Part shown: in pieces, positions 43,201 through 54,326 of the stretch
Position numbering within the stretch: the first letter of the stretch is position 1
Layout of the letters: every line of letters begins with the position of its first letter
DNA from: Deltaproteobacteria bacterium
GTDB lineage: Bacteria; Myxococcota_A; Polyangia; JAAYKL01
Direction: 5' to 3'
Assembly (NCBI GenBank): GCA_016935665.1
Contig: JAFGQN010000166.1
Location: forward strand, 1 to 61,939
DNA: 61,939 nt
Made by a program: the position numbers and the translations under genes
Notes under the pieces: generated by a model
Database searches by the model: none
What the model was told of the DNA's origin: nothing
Seen by the model: only the letters and a program-made list of their open reading frames with translations

Positions 43201-43943
43201 TTGCCATCCACATGATATCCTTCGGGACAGATTTCACACAACTCACCAATCCAATTGTTCCCCGCAGACGTTGTCCCGGATACACTGCAGTCACAGACAA
43301 TGCGCCCCGCTTCCTCTGAACAGCGCGCCGAATTCATGCAGGGGCGCGTACCGTCGAGACAATACACATCTTCCACGCATTCATCGTTTTCTTCGTGAAA
43401 CCCGGGAAGACAGGTAGCACAGTGATTTTTATCGTCCCACTTCCCTTCACAATCACAAACCACGACACCATCATCCACGGAACAGCCACCATCCACTTCA
43501 TGAAATGCGCAGCTGGTTTCCAGACATTTTTCGTCCAGCTCACACTCACCTTTTTCATCGTGCCACCCCGCCGCACACTCATCACAGGTGGTCCCGGCCC
43601 ATCCGGCATCGCATTCGCAAACCGCACCCGTATCTGTGGAAACACATCGCCCGTTTTCACTGCAGGGCGCGACGGCCGTGCAATCCACATCGCTGGTGGA
43701 TTCCGAATCCGACGCGGAATTCGAATCAGTGTACGATTCAGTCTCTGTCTCGGTGACGGTTTCAGTGTCAAGGGCATAAGTGCCGCCATCCGGCATTGAA
43801 TTGCTGCATCCGAAAACGCCCCCCAACAGGGTCCAAAATACCAATGCGAATCCAAATGCGAACCCCCTCGTATACAAACAAGTTGGTTTCATCCAAAGAA
43901 TTGTTGCCGATTTCTGAATAACCGCCGATGTGCTGCTTGCCAT
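40278..43943 (-). CDS. Giant EGF-like-repeat lipoprotein
   Basis: A secreted lipoprotein of about 1221 residues. After the N-terminus comes a signal sequence (FAFGFALVFWTLLGGVFGC) with the lipidated Cys, then a Thr/Ser/Asp/Glu spacer. About twenty EGF-like modules follow (SENGRCVSTDTGAVCECDAG is one). Next is a PPC-like beta domain (DIYEENDNDSEAVLITNGFD) and a short Asp/Thr linker. A last Cys cluster (GTHCGGNLVCGETCGAGESC) completes it. The start at 43943 has GGGAG 7 nt upstream, although an ATG 17 codons later would give a more usual signal peptide. Two 495-bp tandem units are in the EGF region. Surface adhesion or binding is likely; the exact ligand is unknown. Confidence 0.8.
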   Translation of the reverse strand: MASSTSAVIQKSATILWMKPTCLYTRGFAFGFALVFWTLLGGVFGCSNSMPDGGTYALDTETVTETETESYTDSNSASDSESTSDVDCTAVAPCSENGRCVSTDTGAVCECDAGWAGTTCDECAAGWHDEKGECELDEKCLETSCAFHEVDGGCSVDDGVVVCDCEGKWDDKNHCATCLPGFHEENDECVEDVYCLDGTRPCMNSARCSEEAGRIVCDCSVSGTTSAGNNWIGELCEICPEGYHVDGKNCLKNETCTASACGDNGQCVVTVEGSAICVCSTGWTHENSSDAFSDCSECANGYHHPDGDATVCVLDEECAATTCGDGTCFENTSGTVFCVCPFGSHLDADTFCEECVSGYHWDAGIGCVEDDDSCLVLNPCGDHGTCRYVDGVKSCECDALYTGATCSACVSGYQDENGDGECQPDCDTAALQGMNCGDNGDCGVNVFSGLAECECDRGYAGADCAGCASGFHWDYTLDVCLENDQCVQDGVNSSDCSGNGTCVDNSGVVVCECNVGWTGTACDVCAAGYHPSGSSCVINTTCTQDGANSADCNGNGSCDDSSGAPVCICENGWTGTNCDACATDYHLFSGNCVLNEQCVATSCSGNGSCQIVDGLVDCDCTAGYTGTYCDLCATGFHLDVVSGNCVTNEACVDTSVPSADCNSNGTCNDTTGLVICECNAGWTGITCEVCASGYHFNGSSCVADSVCNQDGADSADCSGNGSCDDSSGVPVCTCETGWMGTSCDTCATDYHLFSGDCVLNEQCLATSCSGNGSCLIVDGLVDCNCASGYTGTYCDQCAVGFHIDFLSGNCVANEVCVDTSDPSADCSSHGACNDTTGLVSCECDAGFAGDDCSVCANGYHMESGNCVVDTVCTASSCANGGACTVVNNAISCTCTGNWDPATYCATCASGYHQVGSTCVVDETCTASSCNYGGTCSIVGGVVSCSCNSGFTGDYCEYCTDDIYEENDNDSEAVLITNGFDAVQLVSCLDLDSPSPGTSDPDVFEFDITEASTIDAIITFNGAAADLDLYLWEGSIDHSSWTTLVDASEDIGTSSESITYFVSSADVGTYYLEILNWDKRIRASYEIDVIITPMADSDSATDTDSDTGTDVDTDTCDPLPASCAAAGVECGTHCGGNLVCGETCGAGESCYEGICGTSPCVVSSGSFNCCRSDDVSIVLCDGGVAIYDGTCGAGNVCGQVGSIWKCTTTPDNQDVHCAEPMY
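41325..42314 (-). repeat. Tandem 495-bp duplication inside the EGF-like gene
   Basis: Two adjacent 165-residue units correspond nearly residue for residue: units begin QDGANSADCNGNGSCDDSSG and QDGADSADCSGNGSCDDSSG, and each holds four EGF-like modules in the same order. The period was measured from the shared GCGCCATCCTGG at 41809 and 42304. It keeps the reading frame. Confidence 0.8.
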
Positions 43944-44136
43944 TAGAATGCTCCCTGGCTGATCGCCAATTCCAAGCAAAAAGGGTGTGCCATGTTGATG
44001 TTTTCCATCCCTTAAACTTCCGCCCCGGATAAGTTAGTGTTCGTTCAACACTCGAATTCCGAACGCTGACCATCCAGATTACTGAAATATATTTACTTAT
44101 TCAAACAATGTCCTGCATTTGACATCAAAAATATAA

Positions 44137-44150
44137 TGTAAAGCGTTACA
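44137..44150. promoter_or_regulatory. TGTAA-N4-TTACA dyad
   Basis: TGTAAAGCGTTACA is a perfect dyad in the intergenic region between atpC and the EGF-like lipoprotein gene, about 190 bp upstream of the latter. Similar dyads occur before the CotH lipoprotein gene (55483-55507) and elsewhere. It is a possible operator. Confidence 0.35.
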
Positions 44151-44209
44151 ATTTGCGAGTGAAAATAGACATTTGTGAGAAAAGCGGCAGATTGCAGAAA
44201 GATGGACGT

Positions 44210-44623
44210 CTACTTTTGAGCGACTTCCAATTGGGCCTGCAACCAGGTAATGCCGGCTTCCAGCGTGGTTCGTGCGGGACTATCGTCTTCCAATCCGGAA
44301 AACTCTTCCTGTAAGCTGCCCAGTTCTTTTTCCAGATCCTCAATCTCTGCCTGAATGGATTCTTTTGAAACACAGTGCTGTGTCATCACATTCACGTGAT
44401 TAGCACTGCTTTCGAAAAATCCAATGTCCACGGCGTACACATTTGGTTCACCGTCCATCTCGAACATCAAACGCCCTGGTTTTAAAGACGCCAGAACGGG
44501 TCTGTGCTCAGGCAGCACACAAAATTCGCCCAGCTCCGAAGACGTGGTAATCGAACTGACCATCTGTTCGACCACAGGTCCCGAAGGAGTCACCACACGC
44601 AGTTTTATTAAATCATCGCTCAT
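44210..44623 (-). CDS. atpC: ATP synthase epsilon subunit
   Basis: A 137-residue F1 epsilon subunit. The N-terminal beta-barrel has LRVVTPSGPVVEQMVSSITT and GEFCVLPEHRPVLASLKPG, the family signature. The C-terminal helical hairpin (from about residue 90) is present. It is last in the operon, 5 bp after atpD. Regulatory inhibition through the C-terminal helices is known for the family. Length is normal. Confidence 0.95.
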   Translation of the reverse strand: MSDDLIKLRVVTPSGPVVEQMVSSITTSSELGEFCVLPEHRPVLASLKPGRLMFEMDGEPNVYAVDIGFFESSANHVNVMTQHCVSKESIQAEIEDLEKELGSLQEEFSGLEDDSPARTTLEAGITWLQAQLEVAQK

Positions 44624-44628
44624 TGAAA

Positions 44629-46092
<1,464 letters not shown>

Positions 46093-46962
46093 TTAGTCGT
46101 TGAGCGCCTCAGCGCCGCCCACGATATCCATCAATTCGCTGGTAATTGCAGACTGTCTGGCGCGGTTGTAAACCAGAGTCAGACTGTCAATCATATCCTG
46201 CGCGTTATTAGTTGCGGTTTCCATGGCGCTCATTCGCGCCGCGTGTTCTGCCGCTGCCGATTCCAGCAGTGCGCTAAACACTTTTACTTCCACGTACCGT
46301 GGCAACAAAGCGGCAAGCAGTTCACTCTCACTGGGCTCAAAAATAAATACAGGGGAAGCGAGTTCGCCGGCTTCAACCTTTTTCTTCTCCGGCAATGCAA
46401 CTGGCAGCAATTGAACCAGCGTTGGCACCTGGGAAACCACCGAAACCATTTCGTTGTACGCCAGATAAATCATGTCGTAATCGCCATTTTCGTACAGCTT
46501 CGCCAGTTCGGCGGCAATTGACGCAGCTTTGTCGTAATCCAAATCATCGAAGACCTCGTCGTAATACGTTTGAATCTTCACCATGCGGTGTTCGAAGTAT
46601 CCTTTCGCCTTTCGGCCCACTACCGACAGATCCGTATGGACTCGCCCCGAATTCAACTCCGCCGCCACCAGACGGTTTAAATTGCTGTTAAATCCACCAC
46701 ACAGCCCTCGATCGGATGAGATCACCAAAACCAGTGCCTTCTCGGGCTCGCGCCGAATCAAAAGCGAATGCGCATCTTCTTCGGCGTCCGACGCCACTTC
46801 CGCAAGCACTTCAGACATCAAGCGGGAATAATCTCTGAAACTCTCGGCATGTTCCTGTGCTTTACGAAGCTTGGCCGCTGCCACCATCTTCATGGCGCGC
46901 GTGATTTTCTGTGTTCCGTGAACACTGGCGATTCGCCGACGTATCTCTTTAAGATTTGCCAT
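46093..46962 (-). CDS. atpG: ATP synthase gamma subunit
   Basis: A 289-residue central-stalk subunit. The N-terminal helix (MANLKEIRRRIASVHGTQKI) and the C-terminal helix (MIDSLTLVYNRARQSAITSE) form the coiled-coil rotor, and the Rossmann-like middle includes VISSDRGLCGGFNSNL. Normal length, between atpA and atpD as expected. Confidence 0.97.
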   Translation of the reverse strand: MANLKEIRRRIASVHGTQKITRAMKMVAAAKLRKAQEHAESFRDYSRLMSEVLAEVASDAEEDAHSLLIRREPEKALVLVISSDRGLCGGFNSNLNRLVAAELNSGRVHTDLSVVGRKAKGYFEHRMVKIQTYYDEVFDDLDYDKAASIAAELAKLYENGDYDMIYLAYNEMVSVVSQVPTLVQLLPVALPEKKKVEAGELASPVFIFEPSESELLAALLPRYVEVKVFSALLESAAAEHAARMSAMETATNNAQDMIDSLTLVYNRARQSAITSELMDIVGGAEALND

Positions 46963-46978
46963 AGCGTATTATTTCCGT

Positions 46979-48547
<1,569 letters not shown>

Positions 48548-48553
48548 TTACAC

Positions 48554-49096
48554 TCAGCCGCCCAACATATCCTCTTTTATTCTATCCAGTTGTGTTCTGA
48601 TAGATCCATCGTACATCAGGTCCCCAACCCTGGTTACAATGCCGCCAATAAGCGAACTGTCCTGTCGCTTTGAAATTACCACTTTCTTTCGTGTAGCGGC
48701 CTCAATAGCGGCCTGAATACTGGCCAGCACCGTATCTGCAATCGGTTGCGCGCTCACCACTTCTGCTCGAATTCGATTTTCCTTCGCATCTGCCAGTTTT
48801 TGAAATTCCCGGGAAATGGCCCCAAGCTCCGCAAGACGATGTTTGTCATTCAAGAGACGTAGAAAGTTTTCCGTGGTTTTCGAGACCGCCAGTTTCGCAA
48901 TCACTTCCACTAAAATGGCTGTGCGAACCTTGCTTTGCAGTCTGGGATTCGCCATAGCGTTTCGAAGTTCCTCGCTGGACTCCCATACATCTGCAACCCG
49001 TTCAATTTCTCTGGAAATCACCTGCGATCTGTGTTCCTGCTCAGCCAGTAAAAACAGTGCTTTTGCCCATCTGCGCGAAATGCTACCAGTACCCAT
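48554..49096 (-). CDS. atpH: ATP synthase delta subunit (OSCP)
   Basis: A 180-residue peripheral-stalk subunit. N-terminal helical domain SISRRWAKALFLLAEQEHRS, and the C-terminal block VISKRQDSSLIGGIVTRVGD typical of delta/OSCP. It joins the b subunits to alpha3beta3. It begins 10 bp after the end of atpF. Confidence 0.95.
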   Translation of the reverse strand: MGTGSISRRWAKALFLLAEQEHRSQVISREIERVADVWESSEELRNAMANPRLQSKVRTAILVEVIAKLAVSKTTENFLRLLNDKHRLAELGAISREFQKLADAKENRIRAEVVSAQPIADTVLASIQAAIEAATRKKVVISKRQDSSLIGGIVTRVGDLMYDGSIRTQLDRIKEDMLGG

Positions 49097-49105
49097 TAAA
49101 CACCT

Positions 49106-49747
49106 CTACTTTCCGGTCTGAACAGCAGACATCACCGAGCTGACATACTCTTTGGCCAGGCGATCATGGTCCGCTCCACTGAGCTTTTCAACAATCTTTT
49201 TCTCGGCCATTGCCACAATCTCTTCCACAACATCCCTGCGAATCTGCGCTGCCAGCGTCGCAACTTCCTGAGAAATCACAGTCTCGGCGTCCCTGCGCAT
49301 TCGCTCGGCGCGCGCGGTGGCTTCCTTTTCAATATGTGCCGCCTGCGCTTTGGCAGCCGCGATGACTTCGGAACGAATCTTCGCCATCTCCACATCAAGT
49401 GCATCGTTCCGGTCTCTGGCGATGGCCAATGCCTCTTCGGCTTCCTTCTTTAGCGCATTCGCCGCTGCCAATGCCTTTTCCAAATCCTCTTTGCGGCCGC
49501 GAATTTTTGCACTAAGGCTTTTTCTCATCAGCAAATAGACCAGCCCGGCGACCACAATAAAATTGAAAAACATGGGAACAAGAGGTGGTGTTTCCGTATT
49601 GGACAAATCCATCCAGTTGAGGGCTTGCGCGTCGTGTTCACCCGCTGCACTCGCACCATGTTCAGATGCGGCACCATTTGCCAACCCTGGCAGAGAAAAG
49701 GTCAAAATGAACATTCCCGCCACAACCAAAGTTCTTAAAACGGCCAT
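49106..49747 (-). CDS. atpF: ATP synthase b subunit with N-terminal signal-like extension
   Basis: A 213-residue b-type stator subunit. Unusually it begins with a cleavable-signal-like segment (VLRTLVVAGMFILTFSLPGL) and a 35-residue linker before the real membrane helix (MFFNFIVVAGLVYLLM, about 58-73). A long charged coiled coil follows. GGAGG ends 5 nt before the ATG at 49747. A GTG at 49762, overlapping the upstream stop as GTGA, is the alternative. Signal-like extensions of b are known in several deltaproteobacteria, as recalled. Confidence 0.92.
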   Translation of the reverse strand: MAVLRTLVVAGMFILTFSLPGLANGAASEHGASAAGEHDAQALNWMDLSNTETPPLVPMFFNFIVVAGLVYLLMRKSLSAKIRGRKEDLEKALAAANALKKEAEEALAIARDRNDALDVEMAKIRSEVIAAAKAQAAHIEKEATARAERMRRDAETVISQEVATLAAQIRRDVVEEIVAMAEKKIVEKLSGADHDRLAKEYVSSVMSAVQTGK

Positions 49748-49758
49748 CATATCCTCCG

Positions 49759-50223
49759 TCACCCTACCTTTTTCAACATGCGAGACATCACAGCGTCCGC
49801 CAGCTGACCCACATCTTTTCTCAGCTGGTCACGCACGGCATCACCACTCGATTGCATTTTCACGCGGGCATTCTCCATCTCCCTGTGCGCGGCGGCGTGT
49901 GCGTTGCTTAGAATCTCCCGTTCCCTCTCTCGGGCATCATCAATGATTCGATTGCGTTCCAAAATGGCCGAAGAACGAATATCCACCAGTTTCCCATCCA
50001 CGTCATCGGCCAGTTCCGATGCATCAAATTTCATCTGGAGGGCCCTTTGGGTGGTTCCTTCAGTTGCCTCCCGGCGGGCGGCAATCATGCGCATCACGGG
50101 TTTAAACAAGGCAAAATGGAGAAATATGAACATCACGAAGAAGATGCCCAACTGAATGAAGAAGGTACCGTCCAGATCCACCAGAGATCCACCGGATGCA
50201 ATATTAAGAAGAGATGAACTCAT
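49759..50223 (-). CDS. ATP synthase b' subunit
   Basis: A 154-residue second b-type subunit. One membrane helix (FFIQLGIFFVMFIFLHFALF, about 18-37) precedes a coiled coil with PVMRMIAARREATEGTTQRA. It is the first gene of the operon and overlaps or abuts atpF. With atpF it forms a heterodimeric stator. The start at ATG 50223 is preceded by GGAGG at a long 13-nt spacing; a start 13 codons upstream is possible. The 278 bp before it should hold the operon promoter, and the a and c genes (atpB, atpE) are not in this window. Confidence 0.92.
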   Translation of the reverse strand: MSSSLLNIASGGSLVDLDGTFFIQLGIFFVMFIFLHFALFKPVMRMIAARREATEGTTQRALQMKFDASELADDVDGKLVDIRSSAILERNRIIDDAREREREILSNAHAAAHREMENARVKMQSSGDAVRDQLRKDVGQLADAVMSRMLKKVG

Positions 50224-50501
50224 GATTTGTCTTATGCCTCCAAACAGAACAAGGGCTATCAAAGACTTTCTTTAAAACGATGAAGACCGAGTTTTACAAA
50301 GTTCAGGTTGTTAGAAAACTCGCGGCTTGTTTATCAGGCTGCGTTTACCGCGTCAAGGCACTACAACTGGAATCGGTTTCAATGAGCTTAAAAATTTGTG
50401 GTTTTTTTCCTGGGTCGCCAAAAATCCGCTAATAGACAAGCAAACAATATCGTTTTCCATGGATAAAATGTACAAAAATGTAACATTTGCCAGTGTTTCT
50501 G

Positions 50502-52307
50502 TTACTGGCGTTTCTGTCGTTTTTTGTTCTTCTTTGCTTTTCGGCTGGACGCTTTGTTGTCCCTGGAATCGGATTTCTGCTTTTCTGCGGCGTCTTCGTT
50601 CGGTTTTTTGGAATAAGCGGCGTCCGTTGCACCTACGTTTTTGCGTTTTTTCAGGGAGGACGTTTCAGTGTCGCCCCCTTGTGCCGCCTTCCCCTCGGAC
50701 TTCTTTTGGGCAACCGTCCTTTCCGTGTTCTCCCGGGCCTTCAATTCAGCAACGGCATCCTTCTTTTTCCGAACCGCCGCCCGGTCACTGGATTTCCCGT
50801 CCGATTGCTTCTGTTTGCCTGCCTGGCCCGCGGCTTTGGACGTGTTCTTAACCTCAGCTGCCCGCTTCTCTTTCTTCTTCGCAGTCCCGGCAGATTCGCG
50901 TCCACTTTTTGGGTGATCAGGGGCCCGCTTGAATTCCCTGTCCAAAAATTCCGCCTCCCGACACGGCAAAGAGTGATTGATAAACTCTGCAAATGCGCCC
51001 GCCACGTACGAGATGATATTGGCATCTTCATCGCTGAATGACGCATTGACCTCCCTGTTAAACATCTGAATAACGCCAAAGGTATGCCCCTCAAAGGCCA
51101 CAGGGGAGACCAGAACGTTCCCGATTTCGAATGTTCCGCGCAAATCCACCCTGGCATTAAACCGTTCATCCAGCGGATCCTCCACACGCATCACCGCACC
51201 CAATCGAAGGGTCGCGCCCACAATTCCACCCATGGCGGGAACCCGAATCGTATCGGGTTCCACATCCGCAAATCCCCGATGCGCAGCGATGTACAGTTCG
51301 TCTCTGCCCGGAGTGTTCAGCATAACGGCACAGGCTTCCGTCGGAATGCCTTCCATCAATGTGTCCAGGATTACCTGCGCCGCCTCGTCGTGCTGTTTTG
51401 TACCATATAGTCGCTGCAACTGCTCAAAGGCCCACATGACACCACCGTCCACACCTGCCACAGCATCGGGTACTTTTCGTTCGCCGTCTCTTGAATTGCC
51501 GCTACATACATTGTCCACCGGTCGCTCGCTTGCCAAACTGCCATTTAAAGAAGTCACTTCTATTTCCCCTTTTTCTGATTTACTGTCACAAGGTGTTGCA
51601 GATTCAAATTCCTGTTCCGCGTAACCCGTAAATGACACCGACGCTGAACACCGTGAATCTGCTGAACTTCTGGTTATATCCAACTGCCCCACATCAAGTA
51701 CTGCCGCAGACACCGCTGCGTCGTCACCGACACGCAAAGAACCGCCCACCGATTCAAAATCTCCATCCTCTTCGCCGTGCACGGGATAGTCAACTATTAT
51801 CCGATTTGGATTCCATTGTTCCCAGGACATGCGGAGGAGCGGCGGTTTCAGCGGATGCTCTTCAAATTTATGGTTGTAAACGTAAACAGCTACAACGAGC
51901 TGCTCGTCATCGATAGGTTTCACCTGTGCCAAAAGCACATCCCGCGCCACATCCCGACTCTCGGTGACAGTCATCCAGTCCGGAACGCGCACCAGTTGCT
52001 CCCGGTATGTGATCCCCCCTTCATCGGCTTCATTGTGACGAGTGCCAAAAATTTCAATGGCGGCAGACGGTCCATCCTGTTTTTCGACATCCGAAAACGG
52101 ATGCAGATAAAAAACACGCCCCGACACAGCGTCCCGCACTTCCACTGACCCGTCGCTGGTGGGATTACACGAAATACTCGCCACCACACTGCCGCTGCAA
52201 CGGTTTAATCCGTCGTGAAGCGCAGCAAACCAATTGTCCGCGGTAATCGTGAGTTGCCTGCCCGAAAAACCCAGGCCGTCATCGGGTATGTGAAACATCC
52301 ATTTCAT
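50502..52307 (-). CDS. GAF-domain protein with lysine-rich C-terminal tail
   Basis: A 601-residue soluble protein. Residues 1-200 are an unrecognised beta-rich region. Residues 285-440 are a GAF domain (LYGTKQHDEAAQVILDTLME, then GIVGATLRLGAVMRVEDPLD, and FGVIQMFNREVNASFSDEDA). The final 130 residues are low-complexity and strongly basic (KKKEKRAAEVKNTSKAAGQA, ending KNKKRQKRQ), probably unstructured and possibly nucleic-acid or membrane associated. No output domain is attached, so the GAF part may sense a small ligand for a partner. It lies upstream of the ATP synthase operon on the same strand. Confidence 0.75.
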   Translation of the reverse strand: MKWMFHIPDDGLGFSGRQLTITADNWFAALHDGLNRCSGSVVASISCNPTSDGSVEVRDAVSGRVFYLHPFSDVEKQDGPSAAIEIFGTRHNEADEGGITYREQLVRVPDWMTVTESRDVARDVLLAQVKPIDDEQLVVAVYVYNHKFEEHPLKPPLLRMSWEQWNPNRIIVDYPVHGEEDGDFESVGGSLRVGDDAAVSAAVLDVGQLDITRSSADSRCSASVSFTGYAEQEFESATPCDSKSEKGEIEVTSLNGSLASERPVDNVCSGNSRDGERKVPDAVAGVDGGVMWAFEQLQRLYGTKQHDEAAQVILDTLMEGIPTEACAVMLNTPGRDELYIAAHRGFADVEPDTIRVPAMGGIVGATLRLGAVMRVEDPLDERFNARVDLRGTFEIGNVLVSPVAFEGHTFGVIQMFNREVNASFSDEDANIISYVAGAFAEFINHSLPCREAEFLDREFKRAPDHPKSGRESAGTAKKKEKRAAEVKNTSKAAGQAGKQKQSDGKSSDRAAVRKKKDAVAELKARENTERTVAQKKSEGKAAQGGDTETSSLKKRKNVGATDAAYSKKPNEDAAEKQKSDSRDNKASSRKAKKNKKRQKRQ

Positions 52308-52320
52308 AAGCGAATTATCA

Positions 52321-52515
52321 TCAATATTTTAACAGCGCCGTCATAGCCGATGAGGTGTATTCAATCGGCATCAGCGCAATACCGTCAGCCTCCAACCATA
52401 TCATTTTCAGGACCGAATCGGTATGAAATAAAACAAAGGAACCCGCATTTTCGCCACCCGCTTTAAAAAAAATCATTCGAAAATTAGCTTCAAAAATAGT
52501 ATAGAGCCTTTCCAT
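52321..52515 (-). CDS. Possible small protein upstream of the GAF gene
   Basis: Sixty-four residues, ending SFVLFHTDSVLKMIWLEADG and IALMPIEYTSSAMTALLKY, with ordinary protein composition. It ends 13 bp before the GAF gene start. Its ATG overlaps the divergent pdxA ATG (CATG), and no ribosome-binding site is visible. A later start at 52476 would avoid that. It may instead be non-coding promoter DNA. Confidence 0.35.
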   Translation of the reverse strand: MERLYTIFEANFRMIFFKAGGENAGSFVLFHTDSVLKMIWLEADGIALMPIEYTSSAMTALLKY

Positions 52516-53515
52516 GACACCGAGAATCGCCATTTCATTAGGGGATCCGGCGGGCATCGGCCCTGAGATCACCATCAAATGCCTAAAAACGGCAAAACAC
52601 ATCTGCAGGCCGACGCTGTTTGGCCACTGGCCCACTTTTGCCCAAACATGTCAAGCATTGAATTATTCCACCGATGACATTCAGATTGTTCAATCCGGAA
52701 AATTGGAAAACGATCATTCAGTCATTCGCTTCGTTGAAGTCCCCGGACCAGACCTGGCCGTGCCAGCTCCGAACGATGACGCAGCGCGGATTCAACTGAA
52801 TGCACTGGCCGCTGCCGTGACCGCCATCCAGAAAGGCCATTGCGACGCTCTGGTGACCGCACCGGTGTCAAAGGCGCTCATTGCGCGTATCGAACCGGAT
52901 TTTACCGGGCACACCGAATATCTGGCGCAGCGTGCAGGTCTGGCCAAAGACGATGTCACCATGGTTTTCGCCAATACCCAGTTGGTAGTGGGATTGATTT
53001 CGACCCATATCCCTCTGGTTAAAATTCCTTTAGCCATCAACGAAAAAACATACGCGCGAACCCTCAGGCACGTTGTGGCCACGGTTAAACAAACCGGTAA
53101 AACAGCCACGCCACGCATCGGAGTGGCCGGGCTAAACCCCCATGCGGGTGAAGAAGGTCTGCTCGGAACCGAAGAAGTGACATTCATCGGACCGTTCTGT
53201 CAAAAATTCAATGGACTCGACGGCGCCCGTATCACCGGACCTGTCCCCGCAGATGCGGTCTTTCGCGATGCCTTTGCCGGGAAATACGACGGTGTCATTG
53301 CCGCTTATCACGACCAGGCGCTTATCCCGCTGAAGCTGGGGGGATTTGGCGGCGCCACCAACGTCACCGCTGGACTGCCGTTTATTCGCACCAGTCCGGA
53401 TCACGGTACCGCCTACGAAATTGCAGGGCAGAACATTGCCGATGCCAGTGCCATGAAAAGCGCCATCGAAATGGCGGTCAGACTTCTAATCGGCAAACAG
53501 ACACCAGCCGACTGA
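52514..53515 (+). CDS. pdxA: 4-hydroxythreonine-4-phosphate dehydrogenase
   Basis: A 333-residue PdxA, the NAD-dependent enzyme of pyridoxal phosphate synthesis that oxidises 4-phosphohydroxy-threonine. The N-terminus IAISLGDPAGIGPEITIKCL is diagnostic. VTAPVSKALI and FTGHTEYLA hold the first metal-binding His, PHAGEEGLLGTEE the second, and VIAAYHDQALIPLKL the third. The start is just upstream of the conserved block. The 13 bp to the thiolase gene suggests an operon. Confidence 0.95.
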   Translation: MTPRIAISLGDPAGIGPEITIKCLKTAKHICRPTLFGHWPTFAQTCQALNYSTDDIQIVQSGKLENDHSVIRFVEVPGPDLAVPAPNDDAARIQLNALAAAVTAIQKGHCDALVTAPVSKALIARIEPDFTGHTEYLAQRAGLAKDDVTMVFANTQLVVGLISTHIPLVKIPLAINEKTYARTLRHVVATVKQTGKTATPRIGVAGLNPHAGEEGLLGTEEVTFIGPFCQKFNGLDGARITGPVPADAVFRDAFAGKYDGVIAAYHDQALIPLKLGGFGGATNVTAGLPFIRTSPDHGTAYEIAGQNIADASAMKSAIEMAVRLLIGKQTPAD

Positions 53516-53528
53516 AAAAGAATCCAAA

Positions 53529-54290
53529 TTGCAGCTCACAGACAAACTCATCAAGACAATTGCCAAAACGTCCGGCGCCTATGGGATTATTGAACCCAAC
53601 GACAAAATTCTGGTGGCAGTCAGCGGCGGCAAGGACAGCTACGGACTGCTGTATCTCCTTCATATACTGAAGAAGCGACTGCCGTTTCCAATAGACATCG
53701 TTGCCCTGCACGTGGCCCAGGGCCAACCCGGAGTGGATCCCGCGCCAGTGATAGACTGGCTTTCAGCAAGCGGTATCCCGTTCGAAATCGCCAGAGAAGA
53801 CACGTATTCCGTGGTTCAGCGCAACCTGAAGCAAGGGGCAACGCCATGTGCCATCTGTTCCAGATTACGCCGCGGGATTATCTACACTCGCGCTGAAAAA
53901 CTGGGTTGCACTAAAATCGCCCTGGGACACCACCGGGAGGATACTCTGGCCACCCTGATGATGAATCTCTTTTATAGCGGCAAACTGCAGGCCATGCCCC
54001 CCAAATACACCACCGATGACGGTCGCTTTGAAGTTATCCGCCCAATGATCGAAGTGGCCGAAGCCGATCTCATCGCCCTTGGGGATGAACAGCAGTTTCC
54101 GATTGTTCCCTGCGCCCTGTGCAGCGGGCAGGAAGATCACAAACGCCGCTACGTCAACGAATTCCTTGATGCCGTGCAGGAAACCCATCCCGCCCTGCGC
54201 AATGTAATGCTGGGCGCTTTAAAACACGTGAATCCGTCACACCTAATGGACTTGTCCATTGCCAGAACAAAAAAAACACAACTGGATTAG
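53529..54290 (+). CDS. ttcA: TtcA-family tRNA 2-thiocytidine biosynthesis protein
   Basis: A 253-residue PP-loop ATPase: ILVAVSGGKDSYGLLYLL (SGGxDS motif), the CxxC motif CAICSRLRRG, LGHHREDTLATLMMNLFYSG and a second Cys pair in PCALCSGQ. TtcA uses an Fe-S cluster to put sulfur on C32 of tRNAs. TTG is the start, matching the family N-terminus. It follows pdxA closely. Some TtcA relatives act on other positions, so the exact tRNA site is inferred. Confidence 0.88.
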   Translation: MQLTDKLIKTIAKTSGAYGIIEPNDKILVAVSGGKDSYGLLYLLHILKKRLPFPIDIVALHVAQGQPGVDPAPVIDWLSASGIPFEIAREDTYSVVQRNLKQGATPCAICSRLRRGIIYTRAEKLGCTKIALGHHREDTLATLMMNLFYSGKLQAMPPKYTTDDGRFEVIRPMIEVAEADLIALGDEQQFPIVPCALCSGQEDHKRRYVNEFLDAVQETHPALRNVMLGALKHVNPSHLMDLSIARTKKTQLD

Positions 54291-54326
54291 CCCGCACGCA
54301 ATGGTGCGCGGCAGGTGGGCAGTCGC

